Source: Palsa-147 sp036513895 (lineage in GTDB: Bacteria; Acidobacteriota; Terriglobia; Acidiferrales; UBA7541). Taken from it: 64,000 nt of DNA. The first letter of the stretch is position 1. Every line of letters starts with the position of its first letter. The translations under genes and the position numbers were made by a program. The notes beneath the pieces were generated by a model. The model made no database searches and was not told where the DNA came from. It saw only the letters and a list, made by a program, of their open reading frames with translations. The stretch spans positions 1 through 64,000 of the forward strand of contig DATBYF010000043.1 in NCBI GenBank assembly GCA_036513895.1. The letters are read 5' to 3'. Below, one piece after another: positions 35,393 to 43,665 of this stretch.

Positions 35393-36645
35393 TCGACCCA
35401 TTTCTAGACCTCGAACGCAAACGCACAGCCGAGGCGGCAAGCGTGCTCCGCGAAAATCCTAAATTGTACGAAGAGGTCGCGGCAAAGCTCGGCAGAGGGA
35501 AGAACGCGCAACCTACCGTTCCACACCCCCACGCAGCGCCAACTGAAGACGGCGCAACTTTGGTGCGCGACGTGGAATCATTCCTCAACGAATACCTATC
35601 ACTTCCCCGATTTGTTTCGCTTCCGTCGGCGCTCTGGGCGATGGCAACACACTGCTACGGAATATTCTCTGTTTTCCCATATCTTGGGGTTTCCTCTCCA
35701 ACGAAAGGTTGCGGCAAGACGACCTTTCTTAGATGTGTGCAGTTGCTTTCTCATGAGGGCAAGCTATTCACGAATCCCTCCGAGGCATCGCTGTTCCGAA
35801 TTATCGAGGAATTGCGCCCGACCCTGCTGATTGACGAAACCGAGCCACTAAGAGGCAAGCACGAACGTTCGGATTACCTAAATGCTTTATTCAACTCTGG
35901 CAATCGGCGAAGTGCTCGTGTGCCCCGATGCGAAGCACAAGGGAAAGGCAAAAACTACACCGTCATAGAGTACAGCGTGTATTGCCCTAAGGGTTTTGCC
36001 TGCATCGGTAACCTACCCGAGACGATTTCTGATCGCGCAATTTGCTTCACAATGCAGAAACGTCGAAAAACAGACCGAACGCTTGGGCCGTTTGTGGAGG
36101 AATTTGTCGAAGAAAAGGCGACTCCATTGCACGCTCGGATCGCAAGCTTTATAGAATCCCGCCAGGAAGAGATTCGGGCCGCCTATCGCCCGGCACTGAC
36201 GAGCGTGATTGAGTTCTTGCCTGACCGGGATGCTGATAGCTGGGGACCTCTGTTCGCGCTGCTCGCAGTAATTGACAGCAGTCGGATCGCTGAACTGAAG
36301 GAATCCGCCGAGGGACTGACGTCTGCGAAGGTTGCTGACGCGCAAGATGACAACCTCTCGCTGCGTCTTCTGGCTGACATACGTTCGATATGGCCAGCGG
36401 AGGAACCTAAGATATTCACGGCAGAGCTGCTGAACAGGCTTAAGGGAATGCCGGACGGCCCTTGGGCCTCTGACGAGAAGTTTGATGGGCGCAAACTGGG
36501 ACGATTAATGAAGCCGTTCAAGATAAAGCCTAGGGGCGTCCAGATCGGCGAAGTTAATCTGAAAGGGTACTACCGAGAGGAATTCCAAAACGGGGCGGGA
36601 CCTTATTTGGAGTTTCAGCCGTCAGATGCGTCAGAACTCCTATAA
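35389..36645 (+). CDS. DUF3631-type P-loop ATPase, putative replicative helicase
   Basis: 418 residues. Walker A SSPTKGCGKTT is at about 102-112 and Walker B LLIDE at 146-150, followed by RSARVPRCEAQGKGK and the switch region FACIGNLPETISDRAI. The C-terminal 150 residues match DUF3631, found in helicase-like proteins of phages and integrated elements. The GTG start overlaps the previous stop. Together with the CHC2 protein it forms a compact primase-helicase module, suggesting that the excised element replicates or is primed during transfer. Confidence 0.85.
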   Translation: MIDPFLDLERKRTAEAASVLRENPKLYEEVAAKLGRGKNAQPTVPHPHAAPTEDGATLVRDVESFLNEYLSLPRFVSLPSALWAMATHCYGIFSVFPYLGVSSPTKGCGKTTFLRCVQLLSHEGKLFTNPSEASLFRIIEELRPTLLIDETEPLRGKHERSDYLNALFNSGNRRSARVPRCEAQGKGKNYTVIEYSVYCPKGFACIGNLPETISDRAICFTMQKRRKTDRTLGPFVEEFVEEKATPLHARIASFIESRQEEIRAAYRPALTSVIEFLPDRDADSWGPLFALLAVIDSSRIAELKESAEGLTSAKVADAQDDNLSLRLLADIRSIWPAEEPKIFTAELLNRLKGMPDGPWASDEKFDGRKLGRLMKPFKIKPRGVQIGEVNLKGYYREEFQNGAGPYLEFQPSDASELL

Positions 36646-36765
36646 ACATTGGTGATTATGTCGATTTGCCTGCCGTCAGAGTCGCAAGGCAACCTACCCA
36701 CGAAACCCACATGAACATTGGCGTCTGACGGTCTGACGGACAGAAAGTCGCTGGAAAGGTGGACG

Positions 36766-37059
36766 ATGGACAGGGCGATTGTAGAACAGGCGGTACGGGC
36801 TCTGGCGGCAATGAATTCGGCCCGGAATCCTAAGGCTCGTACTCTTGCATGGCCAGCGGTTGCGCCTACAAATACGGATCAGCCCAACCTGCCTCCGCCA
36901 GCGAACTCGCCACAAGCGGCCGAATCGGCATGTTGGCACTGCCAAGGCAAACGGCAGTGCTCGTGTATCTCGTGCCTCGAAGGTCCGCTGGGACAGATCG
37001 CCGCCCCCTGTGTTGTGTGCCAACTGGCACGCTGCGAAGTAAAGAGCAAGCCGCAATGA
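36766..37059 (+). CDS. small Cys-rich zinc-ribbon-like protein
   Basis: 97 residues from the ATG at 36766 (AGGTGG upstream; a TTG at 36718 is also in frame). The C-terminal half has eight cysteines in pairs: CWHCQGKRQCSCISC and CVVCQLARC. This pattern suggests one or two zinc ribbons. The N-terminal half is helical, then Pro-rich. The stop overlaps the next ATG (ATGA). No family is recognised. Confidence 0.55.
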   Translation: MDRAIVEQAVRALAAMNSARNPKARTLAWPAVAPTNTDQPNLPPPANSPQAAESACWHCQGKRQCSCISCLEGPLGQIAAPCVVCQLARCEVKSKPQ

Positions 37060-37259
37060 CCGCGAGGCGAGGCTATTATCGGATTCCGAGGAAGTTTCCA
37101 AGTAATCGCGTTGATGGCTTGCTAGCGGAAGTTGTTCGCGCCAAATTCAGAGCGGGCTGGCCGAAAGCTCGAATCGCACGGGAACTGCGACTCGCCCGAC
37201 GCACGGTGATCCGAATTTGCGCCGCGTCCGGCCAGTACTCAAACTCACCACCGCCATAA
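37056..37259 (+). CDS. small HTH protein (resolvase-type helix-turn-helix)
   Basis: 67 residues, basic. The segment FRAGWPKARIARELRLARRT resembles the Hin/resolvase C-terminal HTH used by transposon and island regulators. The ATG overlaps the TGA of the Cys-rich gene, so the two are coupled. It is too short to be a recombinase, and so probably regulatory. Confidence 0.6.
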   Translation: MTARRGYYRIPRKFPSNRVDGLLAEVVRAKFRAGWPKARIARELRLARRTVIRICAASGQYSNSPPP

Positions 37260-37395
37260 TCTCAAACGCCAAAGTCTGGACCAGAAGTCGCGTGTAATGC
37301 TGTTCGGAAGGCATCTTGTGAGGGAAGATGTTCGATACTTGAAGTTCGGCGGTTAACCCGAGAATTTCCCGAAGCCTTCGCCAAGCTCAAGAAAC

Positions 37396-38952
37396 TCAAG
37401 GACTGTTTTTGTTCTGATTGTCTTGCCGCTCATGTTGTTGCTTTAATGAAAAATAGTTCCAGAAGGTGAGGTCCCACACAGCGCGTATCAAGCGAAGCGT
37501 AATACCCTTTGGCGTATCGGCTTCAATTCTCGCCTCTGGCGCTCCGCTGAACTCTTTCAACTCTCGAATGGCATCGAGCGTCTCGTAGTGATTACGGTGG
37601 GGGGCAGCCACCAGTCTTTCCAGTGAGCTTCTTAACGTCGCATCTAGAACAGGATCGAGTTCAAGAAGAGACTTAGCTGCAAGGCGAGTTGGCGCTAGAA
37701 CTTTTTCAATGCCATAGTCGCTTTCAGGGACAAATCTGTAACGCTCGATTGCGCTGAGCAACATCGAAACCCGTCGGAACTTATCAGGTAGATTTGAGGA
37801 TTGGTCGGAGAACACCTTACAGATTTGTTGGAATCGCTCCTGTTTGGTAATTAACAACTCTTCAAGTTTAGCATTTTCAGCCAATCTCGCACCGCGCAGA
37901 AGAGTATCAACGCATAGTCGGAAAACTTGTCGGCCAAAGGTCAGTAAGGAGTGGTATTCAGGTCCATTTGAAATTCTTCGAGAATCGGAAGCTACAAACT
38001 TGAGCCTTGCCGTAGAGCCTTGATGGACGATCTCGGATCGAGCTTTATAGAACTGCCACACCCACATGTCGAGTCGGGGAAATCTTCCGAGGAGAAGTGC
38101 GACGGAATCCACGAAACGATCCGTGACGGACTCTCCCTGCGGCAGACCAAGGAGCGTTTCAAATGCGACGGCCAAATTCACTATCGACCCCTGCTCTCCG
38201 ACGACATAACTCGTGGCAGAATTGAACCAATTCATCGCCGTTAGAATGCGCTCTCCAGTAGAACCAAGCTGAGAACGTGGTGACTTGAGAAGTGGCTCGT
38301 AATCGGCCCCTCGGTACACGAAAAACTCATCGAGATTATGTGATAGGTCTTGAGACAGGTTGAGACCTATATGGCTCACAGGGGGATACAATCGCGACCC
38401 GCGCGTAACCCAAAAGAAGGTTTTGAAGTTATAGATGCCCGCGTATCCATCTACTTGCTGACGGGCATCTGGAGTCAGAGCAGTTTCAGTCCCGACATGG
38501 GTCGCATGATGAAATTCGACCTTATCCGGACGAACGATGTAAATCGACACCTTCCCAGGGCTAAAAATTGCAAGGCTTGCGTGCTCGTACATAAGGAACG
38601 GTTCGCCAGAAATTGCATGAGGCTCGGCGTAGCAGTACGCCACGAGAGTCTGTAGGCGTTCCAAATCCTTCAGCGTGCCCAATTCCTCGATACGCGATTG
38701 GGGCAAATCTAACTCGATGAATGGTACAGTGCAATAAGAGGCTGACCGCACTCGGAGATCGTCCTGCAAGAACAGCATCTCCGTGATTTCCTTAAGTTGT
38801 TGCGCTTGTTCGGGCTTAAGGCCAGAGTCATCGTCAGTGGACCGAAGTGTCAGCCCGGCAATATTGACTGGATGGCTTGTCTTTAGAAATGGAAATACCG
38901 CAAAGCTGTATGGGTTGACTACGTATGGCATGGAGACTATCGGGCTATCCAT
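37396..38952 (-). CDS. HEPN (ApeA-like) domain protein, putative abortive-infection effector
   Basis: 518 residues. The N-terminal 230 residues are a beta-rich domain that I cannot name. A C-terminal HEPN-like region begins at SIVNLAVAFETLLGLPQGES and contains Arg305-x4-His310 (RSEIVH), the RNase motif of HEPN proteins. This combination resembles ApeA-type antiphage proteins, which cut tRNA or rRNA on infection. The start at 38952 is taken because the upstream small ORF ends in an 8-base overlap with it. Base composition is lower in GC than in the core genes. It is the only sizeable minus-strand gene in the middle of the island and reads as cargo. Confidence 0.72.
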   Translation of the reverse strand: MDSPIVSMPYVVNPYSFAVFPFLKTSHPVNIAGLTLRSTDDDSGLKPEQAQQLKEITEMLFLQDDLRVRSASYCTVPFIELDLPQSRIEELGTLKDLERLQTLVAYCYAEPHAISGEPFLMYEHASLAIFSPGKVSIYIVRPDKVEFHHATHVGTETALTPDARQQVDGYAGIYNFKTFFWVTRGSRLYPPVSHIGLNLSQDLSHNLDEFFVYRGADYEPLLKSPRSQLGSTGERILTAMNWFNSATSYVVGEQGSIVNLAVAFETLLGLPQGESVTDRFVDSVALLLGRFPRLDMWVWQFYKARSEIVHQGSTARLKFVASDSRRISNGPEYHSLLTFGRQVFRLCVDTLLRGARLAENAKLEELLITKQERFQQICKVFSDQSSNLPDKFRRVSMLLSAIERYRFVPESDYGIEKVLAPTRLAAKSLLELDPVLDATLRSSLERLVAAPHRNHYETLDAIRELKEFSGAPEARIEADTPKGITLRLIRAVWDLTFWNYFSLKQQHERQDNQNKNSP

Positions 38953-39199
38953 GCGAAAACTGTACAACAAGAGAGTTTGTGTTCGTCATAAAAACAGGGA
39001 TCGAATGGGACACATCAGTAAACCAAATCGCTGCCACGACCTTAAACGACCTCGGCCCCAAGGTTCTTAAGACATCGGCGTTATAGTCCTCAATGGCAGA
39101 TGGGTAGGTGCATAAAGTAGCGGTACTCGCTTGCACACAATCCCAGATAGAGAAATATTTACGACTGCGATCTCGCTCGAACCGCGCGCAATGAACCAT
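38945..39199 (-). CDS. small ORF overlapping the HEPN gene start
   Basis: 84 codons ending with a TAG that overlaps the HEPN ATG by 8 bases (ATGGATAG). This arrangement is typical of translational coupling and is the main reason to list it. The protein contains a hydrophobic stretch (FKVVAAIWFTDVSHSIPVF) and four cysteines in the first 30 residues, but no recognised domain, and no strong ribosome-binding site. It could be a partner, an antitoxin-like regulator or a chance frame. Confidence 0.35.
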   Translation of the reverse strand: MVHCARFERDRSRKYFSIWDCVQASTATLCTYPSAIEDYNADVLRTLGPRSFKVVAAIWFTDVSHSIPVFMTNTNSLVVQFSHG

Positions 39200-39562
39200 T
39201 GGAACTTTCTAAGTCTCAAGGCCGAAATGAGATATGCGCGCCGTTCGCGGACCTTCCCGCGTCAGCAGGTCGCAAAACTTCCCTGGTCTTGCTTGCACGG
39301 GATCGGATAGCACGAATTTGCGCAACATGTACGCCTAGGCGAGCGGAGATTCTTAAGTCGAATACTCAAGTCACGGAATCACTGACAGCAGCGATTTGGT
39401 TCAGGAATCAGGGCGCTCCGAGTGAAATGCCGCGGCGAAGTGCCGCTGGCCGTCTGCCGGAAATCACAACTCACTAAGGGGAAAATCCGATGTTATTCTC
39501 TGCCGCACTGGGCTGCGACAGGGCCGAAGCGTCGCCGTCTTGGAGCATAAGGAGAAAATCAA
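39200..39562. other. island intergenic region
   Basis: 363 bases with no supported gene; the plus-strand frame at 39199-39477 looks random in composition. The stretch ends with a good ribosome-binding site (AAGGAG) for the gene at 39563. Confidence 0.4.
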
Positions 39563-39922
39563 GTGTTCAATGAGAAGTGGCGTCAGCGCCTCCGGAAAGG
39601 CGGGCGGATTTTGCTTTACGGATTGGTCGTAGCTTACCTGCTTGCGGTTTTGGATGACCTCAATTCAATTCAGTCCAATATTTCAGAGGTTGAAAGTGAC
39701 CTCAGCAACCTCCAAGTTGATGTCAGCACGATTCAGGGTGACGTCAGTTCGATTGAAAGCGACGTTAGTTCCATCGAAGGCGATATGCCGACAGCAGCTC
39801 ACACAGGCCAGCACCGGCCACACGCCATAGTCCAACACCGTTTTGAAACCATTTCCCTCCGACTTTTCCGGCCGCTAAAACCCCTCCATTTAGGCCATTT
39901 CTCGCTCGTGGCGTTACGATAA
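39563..39922 (+). CDS. small membrane-anchored coiled-coil protein
   Basis: 119 residues from a GTG with AAGGAG about 8 bases upstream. One TM helix is at about 16-31 (RILLYGLVVAYLLAVL), then a heptad-like repeat of Asp/Ser/Ile with 7-residue steps (NLQVDVSTIQGDVSSIESDV). The last 45 residues are basic and less regular. The repeated 7-residue unit appears about five times and would form a coiled coil outside or inside the membrane. No family is recognised. Confidence 0.55.
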   Translation: MFNEKWRQRLRKGGRILLYGLVVAYLLAVLDDLNSIQSNISEVESDLSNLQVDVSTIQGDVSSIESDVSSIEGDMPTAAHTGQHRPHAIVQHRFETISLRLFRPLKPLHLGHFSLVALR

Positions 39923-39927
39923 CTACA

Positions 39928-40314
39928 ATGAACCCCATGCACCGCGAAAGAGGCTGGTTAAAGAACGGCAACCCGTCTGGAGACCCAAGCTCAGCGCCAA
40001 GATGCGGCGCTAAGACACGACTCGGAGACTCCTGCCGTGCCCCTGCCATGCCAAACGGGCGTTGCCGAATGCACGGCGGCCCAAGTACAGGTCCCAGAAC
40101 TCCAGAAGGATTGGCACGATCCCGAAGAGCAAACTGGAAGAGCGGCGAGTATTCGGCTGAAGCAAAAGCCGACCGCAAAGCATCGCAGGTCGCATTCTGG
40201 CTATTGGAAACGTTTGAAATATTGAAGCCGCGCCGCCGAACGCGACGACCGACGGATGCAGCTTTCATAGCGTTCCTCAGCAGAAATTACGAGGGCCGCG
40301 ACGAAGAGGCTTAG
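39928..40314 (+). CDS. HGGxSTG-domain protein
   Basis: 128 residues with the signature HGGPSTGPRT (about 49-58) and an upstream CGAKTRLGDSCRAPAMPNGR block with Cys and His that may bind metal. This small family is common on phages and integrated elements, often near the end of the element; the function is not established as far as I know. It is located near the distal att repeat, as expected. Confidence 0.8.
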   Translation: MNPMHRERGWLKNGNPSGDPSSAPRCGAKTRLGDSCRAPAMPNGRCRMHGGPSTGPRTPEGLARSRRANWKSGEYSAEAKADRKASQVAFWLLETFEILKPRRRTRRPTDAAFIAFLSRNYEGRDEEA

Positions 40315-40389
40315 CGTCGTGCCGCCCAGACGCATGAACGGTTCTGCGGATTGACGCGAGAATCGGACCGTGCGATCCGGACTCGAAAT

Positions 40390-40938
40390 TTATCTCTTGG
40401 CGGAATTCCACAGCCTCCACTGCCAACCGATGCACGCCATTAGCAGGGGCACACAGAGAACTATAAGCGACAGCGAACTGACAGGATGAATAGGAAACCG
40501 AACTCCGGCAGCACCCAGTGCTGTTGCTAGGGCGAAGATTAAGGAGAGCGCCAATGTTTGGCGGCCGGCATTCACATTCCCGAGCAGAACAAGCCTCAAC
40601 CAGAAACAAACCAGCAGAACGCCCACGCTAATTTCATACATTCGCGAACTTTCTGGGTCGTTCGCCGTCACGCTCAAGGCGAACCCTATCGTGATAGGCA
40701 AAAGTGACATCACGGAGACGTAGAGGAGAATACTTGGGAGTACCGAGAGCAGCAGTCTTGCGCTTACCCGCGCAACAGCCTCTATTGACCGGCTGCCTAA
40801 GGCCCACGTTGCGGCGATCCCCAAAAAGAGAATTCCGAATCCCAAAGAAAGCCCCACTCCATTCACTAGTGCCAGGCCAGCAATTACCAAAGTGCCGAAC
40901 AAACCGACTTTGTGTCTGCGGTTCAAGTCCATCAGCAT
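40390..40938 (-). CDS. polytopic membrane protein
   Basis: 182 residues with about five or six hydrophobic segments (LFGTLVIAGLALVNGVGLSL, LSVLPSILLYVSVMSLLPIT, VGVLLVCFWLRLVLL, LALSLIFALATALGAAG, LSLIVLCVPLLMACIGW). It is the last gene inside the tRNA-Asp island. No sequence similarity to the six-TM proteins further downstream is evident beyond hydrophobicity. The function is unknown. Confidence 0.65.
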   Translation of the reverse strand: MLMDLNRRHKVGLFGTLVIAGLALVNGVGLSLGFGILFLGIAATWALGSRSIEAVARVSARLLLSVLPSILLYVSVMSLLPITIGFALSVTANDPESSRMYEISVGVLLVCFWLRLVLLGNVNAGRQTLALSLIFALATALGAAGVRFPIHPVSSLSLIVLCVPLLMACIGWQWRLWNSAKR

Positions 40939-41174
40939 GCCTGTGCGCAGAATCCTTGCCAGTATTTGCTTCGGGGAACGATCCCGATCCTTGCTAGAAG
41001 CTCAACTGCGTGCGTGACTGCCCGAAAAACACTGTGCCCTTTTTTGTGCCCACTCTCCATAAGAAACCATCACAAACGGTAGCAAAGTCGCGAGGGCGAG
41101 AATCCCTCTTCTAGCGAGTAAAAGTCAACGCTATCGCAATCCGTAACTCTCGATCGTAAATCGCTAGTTGACAA

Positions 41175-41220
41175 CTGTCACGCAGGAGGTCGCGGGTTCG
41201 AACCCCGTCGGCCCCGCCAA
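41175..41220. repeat. attR: second copy of the tRNA-Asp 3' end
   Basis: Identical to 31775-31820, with similar following bases (AATTTTCAA versus TCTTTTCAA). It lacks the 5' half, so it is not a functional tRNA. Confidence 0.88.
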
Positions 41221-41841
41221 AATTTTCAAAAACTCCAAGTTGCCGCTGGCGTTCCTGTGGCCGCATTTGCTATTCGTTTCCCGCTCGTTGAGGGTGCAAT
41301 TTTGTCTCGATTAGAAATGATTCCGATCCATGTTTTCTGTCAGTTACGGACGTTTCTAATAATTTCCAGTCTCGATTAGAAATTGATCCGATAGCGGGTA
41401 CTGGACTCCGCAAATTTGCGGGGATCAGGGGCGCGCGCACGGGCCTGGTGCTGGTTATCATATCGTTATATTCATCTTCATGTATTTAATTCCATCGTAA
41501 CATTAGCAGATTTTACGGAAATGTTCAAATCCACGCGATGTAAGGCGCATCGGAAGTGCTGCGGATTCAGCGGGATTCGGGGTGGAAAAATTTACGGAAT
41601 ATAGGCGAAAACGGGGCGAAGAATGTCGGCTGAAACTTACTCGCGTCTGCCGCTTCCAGCGGCCTCAAGGGCGAGCGAACGATAAATCAAACGGGAGAAA
41701 GTCAAGAACCGCACCCTTGCAAACCAAAGGGTGCGGCACCCCCGGCGGCAACATCGAATTCGATTCAAATTTAAGGGTGTGCCACCCGCCTCCAGACCGC
41801 GCTCCCAGCCGCTAGGACGCAGCGTTCCAGATTGCCTGGGG
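41221..41841. other. intergenic region with short repeats beyond attR
   Basis: About 620 bases without a supported gene. It contains a direct repeat TCTCGATTAGAAAT (41305-41318 and 41370-41383) and copy A of the 100-bp repeat (41694-41793). Confidence 0.5.
41694..41793. repeat. 100-bp direct repeat, copy A
   Basis: Identical over 100 bases to 43666-43765, including AACCGCACCCTTGCAAACC, AAAGGGTGCGGCACCCCC and the tail AAGGGTGTGCCACCCGCC. The internal AACCGCACCCTT / AAAGGGTGCGG segment can form a stem-loop. A partial copy lies at 45541-45590. Confidence 0.9.
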
Positions 41842-42441
41842 TCAGAGCGCCGTTACGTGGGACGCGGAACGCGAACCGTGACCCCGGCGATGTTGGAAAT
41901 GGTTGTAAACCAAAGCCACAAGCAAGCAGCACAAGCCGAAACCGATCAGCGCAATTGCCGTGGTGTTAAAAAGCGCACTTTTGGCATTCTCCAGCCGCGC
42001 TTGGTAGGTAATCAGGAACGCAAGGCTATAGAGAAATGCCATCACTGAAATCCGATCTACCAGATTCAGTCTCCGCTGTGTGATTGCCGTCGCCAACATC
42101 GTCGCTGTAGCGTAAAAGAGTGTCAGGTACAAAGCGTCGAGGCGTGCGATGGGCATGGTGGGATTGGCAAGCACATGCCCGCTTGAAATACTCACCAGGC
42201 CGTTCAGCACCGCGAGCCCTAGAAAGCCTGCCATCACCTTAGCCCAGCGGTTCATAGTTACGATCATGATCGGCGTCGAAACGATGAGGAATACAGGCCC
42301 AAGCCATCGAGAAATGGAATTTGGAGAGAGCAGAGAGGCCACGCCGCCGAAAAACATTCCGCCCACCACGAAACCGATGAGTATAAGCGCCGCCGAACGG
42401 AAGCCGCTCTTCACTTGCGACATTTTGCTAGGGTTCGACAT
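41842..42441 (-). CDS. six-TM membrane protein, partner of orphan Rhs tip (cassette 1)
   Basis: 199 residues with six predicted TM helices (for example ALILIGFVVGGMFFGGVASL, VFLIVSTPIMIVTMNRW, LCCLLVALVY). It is clearly homologous to the protein at 43743-44291: shared T-M-[ND]-R-W-x-K after TM2, G-H-x4-[NH]P-x2-P-x2-RLD before TM4, T-x-R-x-L-x3-DR after TM4, and the C-terminal HFQHRR. It starts 3 bases after the stop of the orphan tip ORF. By position it could be the immunity protein for the tip; that role is inference. Confidence 0.7.
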   Translation of the reverse strand: MSNPSKMSQVKSGFRSAALILIGFVVGGMFFGGVASLLSPNSISRWLGPVFLIVSTPIMIVTMNRWAKVMAGFLGLAVLNGLVSISSGHVLANPTMPIARLDALYLTLFYATATMLATAITQRRLNLVDRISVMAFLYSLAFLITYQARLENAKSALFNTTAIALIGFGLCCLLVALVYNHFQHRRGHGSRSASHVTAL

Positions 42442-42444
42442 AGA

Positions 42445-42780
42445 TTATTGGGGGATTGCACACCCAACCGCTTCTGCGCCGAACAGACCGGCATCAACTG
42501 CCGCTTTCTCACTAGCACTAAGTCCGAGACTCAACGCCCGGCTCATCGAACCGAGGAGTGATTTCGCTCCGCTCGATGCAGAGGAAAGCGCCTGGGGGAG
42601 TCCACCTTTCCCCGCCAGGTTAAGAGAGATTATGTCGGCTGTTCGTCTACCGTAGGTCAGCGCCGAACCCATTCCAGCCTGGATTATCCCCGGCGCTGCT
42701 CCGGCCATCGAAGTACCTGCGTCCGATGCTGAGCCACCAAATGCAGCGCAGAGACTCCCAAAGGTATTAGCGTGAAGCAT
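42445..42780 (-). CDS. orphan Rhs C-terminal tip (cassette 1)
   Basis: 111 residues from the ATG at 42780 (AAGGA upstream; the previous frame's stop is 10 bases earlier). The last 80 residues align with the C-terminus of the Rhs fragment at 44288: SLNLAGKGGLPQALSSAS, SLGLSASEKAAVDAG and the final GAEAVGCAIPQ against SLNLAGAGGLPMALSPAS and GAEAINCAIPQ. The region is Gly/Ala/Ser rich and moderately hydrophobic with no enzymatic motif, so a membrane-active tip is possible. The next gene is the six-TM partner. Confidence 0.65.
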   Translation of the reverse strand: MLHANTFGSLCAAFGGSASDAGTSMAGAAPGIIQAGMGSALTYGRRTADIISLNLAGKGGLPQALSSASSGAKSLLGSMSRALSLGLSASEKAAVDAGLFGAEAVGCAIPQ

Positions 42781-42790
42781 AGCTTTTTCC

Positions 42791-43570
42791 TTAACAGCCT
42801 CCTTTCGTGGTAACTGTGTTTGTCTTAAGGGTCGTGACAGAAAAGCCATAACCTACTCCCATTTTAGGCCCACTGACCGACAGCATCCAGACTCCGTTCC
42901 CCTGAGCCCAAGAGACTTGCAGTTGTGCGTAACTGTATCCAACATTGATATTCAGCGTTGAGAAATTTCCGCTTATTTGCTGCACGGACCCTGCGTTAGT
43001 CACGAAAACGCTGGCACCTGCTCCGGCAAAAGCTCCGAAGACGCTCGTGCCAGTTGGCGCGGGGATGCCAGCAGAGTGTGTACCGGCATACGCTGCTACC
43101 GCGCCAGTGGCAAACGCTCCTCCGGAAAGACCGTTACCTGAACTGATAAATCCTCCCACGCCCCCTGATCCCGTCACCGCCGCGCCTGCCTTGCCTATAC
43201 CAAGATCCCCGTTAGCTCCGTTGACGGTCTTTTGAACCCGGCGTCCAAAAGCATCGTAGAAATAGCAGGCGGTAGCAGTGCTGCAATTACCTGATGTACC
43301 GTCCACTTGCACGAGGCGATTCTCGGCGTCATAGAAGTAGCTGTGGTTTGCATCGTGAGAGGGCCGATCCTTCGGGTCTAGACGAAATTGGTATCGCTTG
43401 CGAACTTCGCCCAGCACGGCCACAAATAAGTTTCGCGTTCTAACCCTGCCCAGCAGGGCTTGGCGCCGATAACAGCCAATCGTAACAAAATGCAGATGCC
43501 CTTGGCCGTAAATCCGCACCAGTTTATTTCGCATGTCCCACACCCGAAGAACAGCAGCATTCGAAACCAA
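42791..43570 (-). pseudogene. chimeric Rhs remnant with RAYT-derived N-terminus
   Basis: A 259-codon frame built from unrelated parts. Codons ~17-63 derive from a RAYT transposase (see 43381-43525). Codons ~72-115 are Rhs YD-repeat sequence (YFYDAENRLVQVDG, CYFYDAFGRRVQKTVNG). After a jump that omits the Rhs-associated core domain, the rest is a Gly/Ala-rich then beta-rich tip ending in TLKTNTVTTKGGC, a type of Rhs C-terminus I recall from acidobacteria. No signal peptide or Rhs shell exists, so it is a displaced, rearranged tip rather than a working protein. Confidence 0.75.
43381..43525 (-). mobile_element. fragment of a REP-associated tyrosine transposase (RAYT)
   Basis: The translated segment GHLHFVTIGCYRRQALLGRV followed by RTRNLFVAVLGEVRKRYQF matches the N-terminal part of Y1/RAYT transposases (H-F-[VI]-T...C-Y-x-R...). 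The catalytic HUH region that should follow is absent, being replaced by Rhs sequence. It is a dead fragment. Confidence 0.75.
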
Positions 43571-43665
43571 AGGGTGCGGACCCCCGATCCGTCAGGTCAC
43601 CCTTTGATGAAATACCAGAGTGGTATCATGTGTAGGCCAAAATTGTGAGGATTTTCAGGTCAAAC

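Larger units (their letters stand above)
31775..41220. mobile_element. 9.4-kb integrative element in tRNA-Asp
   Basis: Bounded by 46-bp identical repeats (31775-31820 and 41175-41220, offset exactly 9,400). It contains the integrase pseudogene next to attL, the KGG gene, a divergent hypothetical, the excisionase/CHC2/DUF3631 operon, the Cys-rich/HTH pair, HEPN cargo, a coiled-coil protein, an HGGxSTG protein and a membrane protein. There are no capsid, tail or conjugation genes, so it is a small satellite-like island probably mobilised by helper functions. The in-frame stop in the integrase may have trapped it. Confidence 0.85.

Noticed and set aside
41175..41220. A second tRNA-Asp gene
   Set aside because: Only the 3' half is present, without D arm or 5' acceptor strand; it is an attachment-site copy.
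41582..42048. Plus-strand ORFs across repeat copy A
   Set aside because: Encoded by the repeat and antisense to the six-TM gene; no ribosome-binding site or domain.
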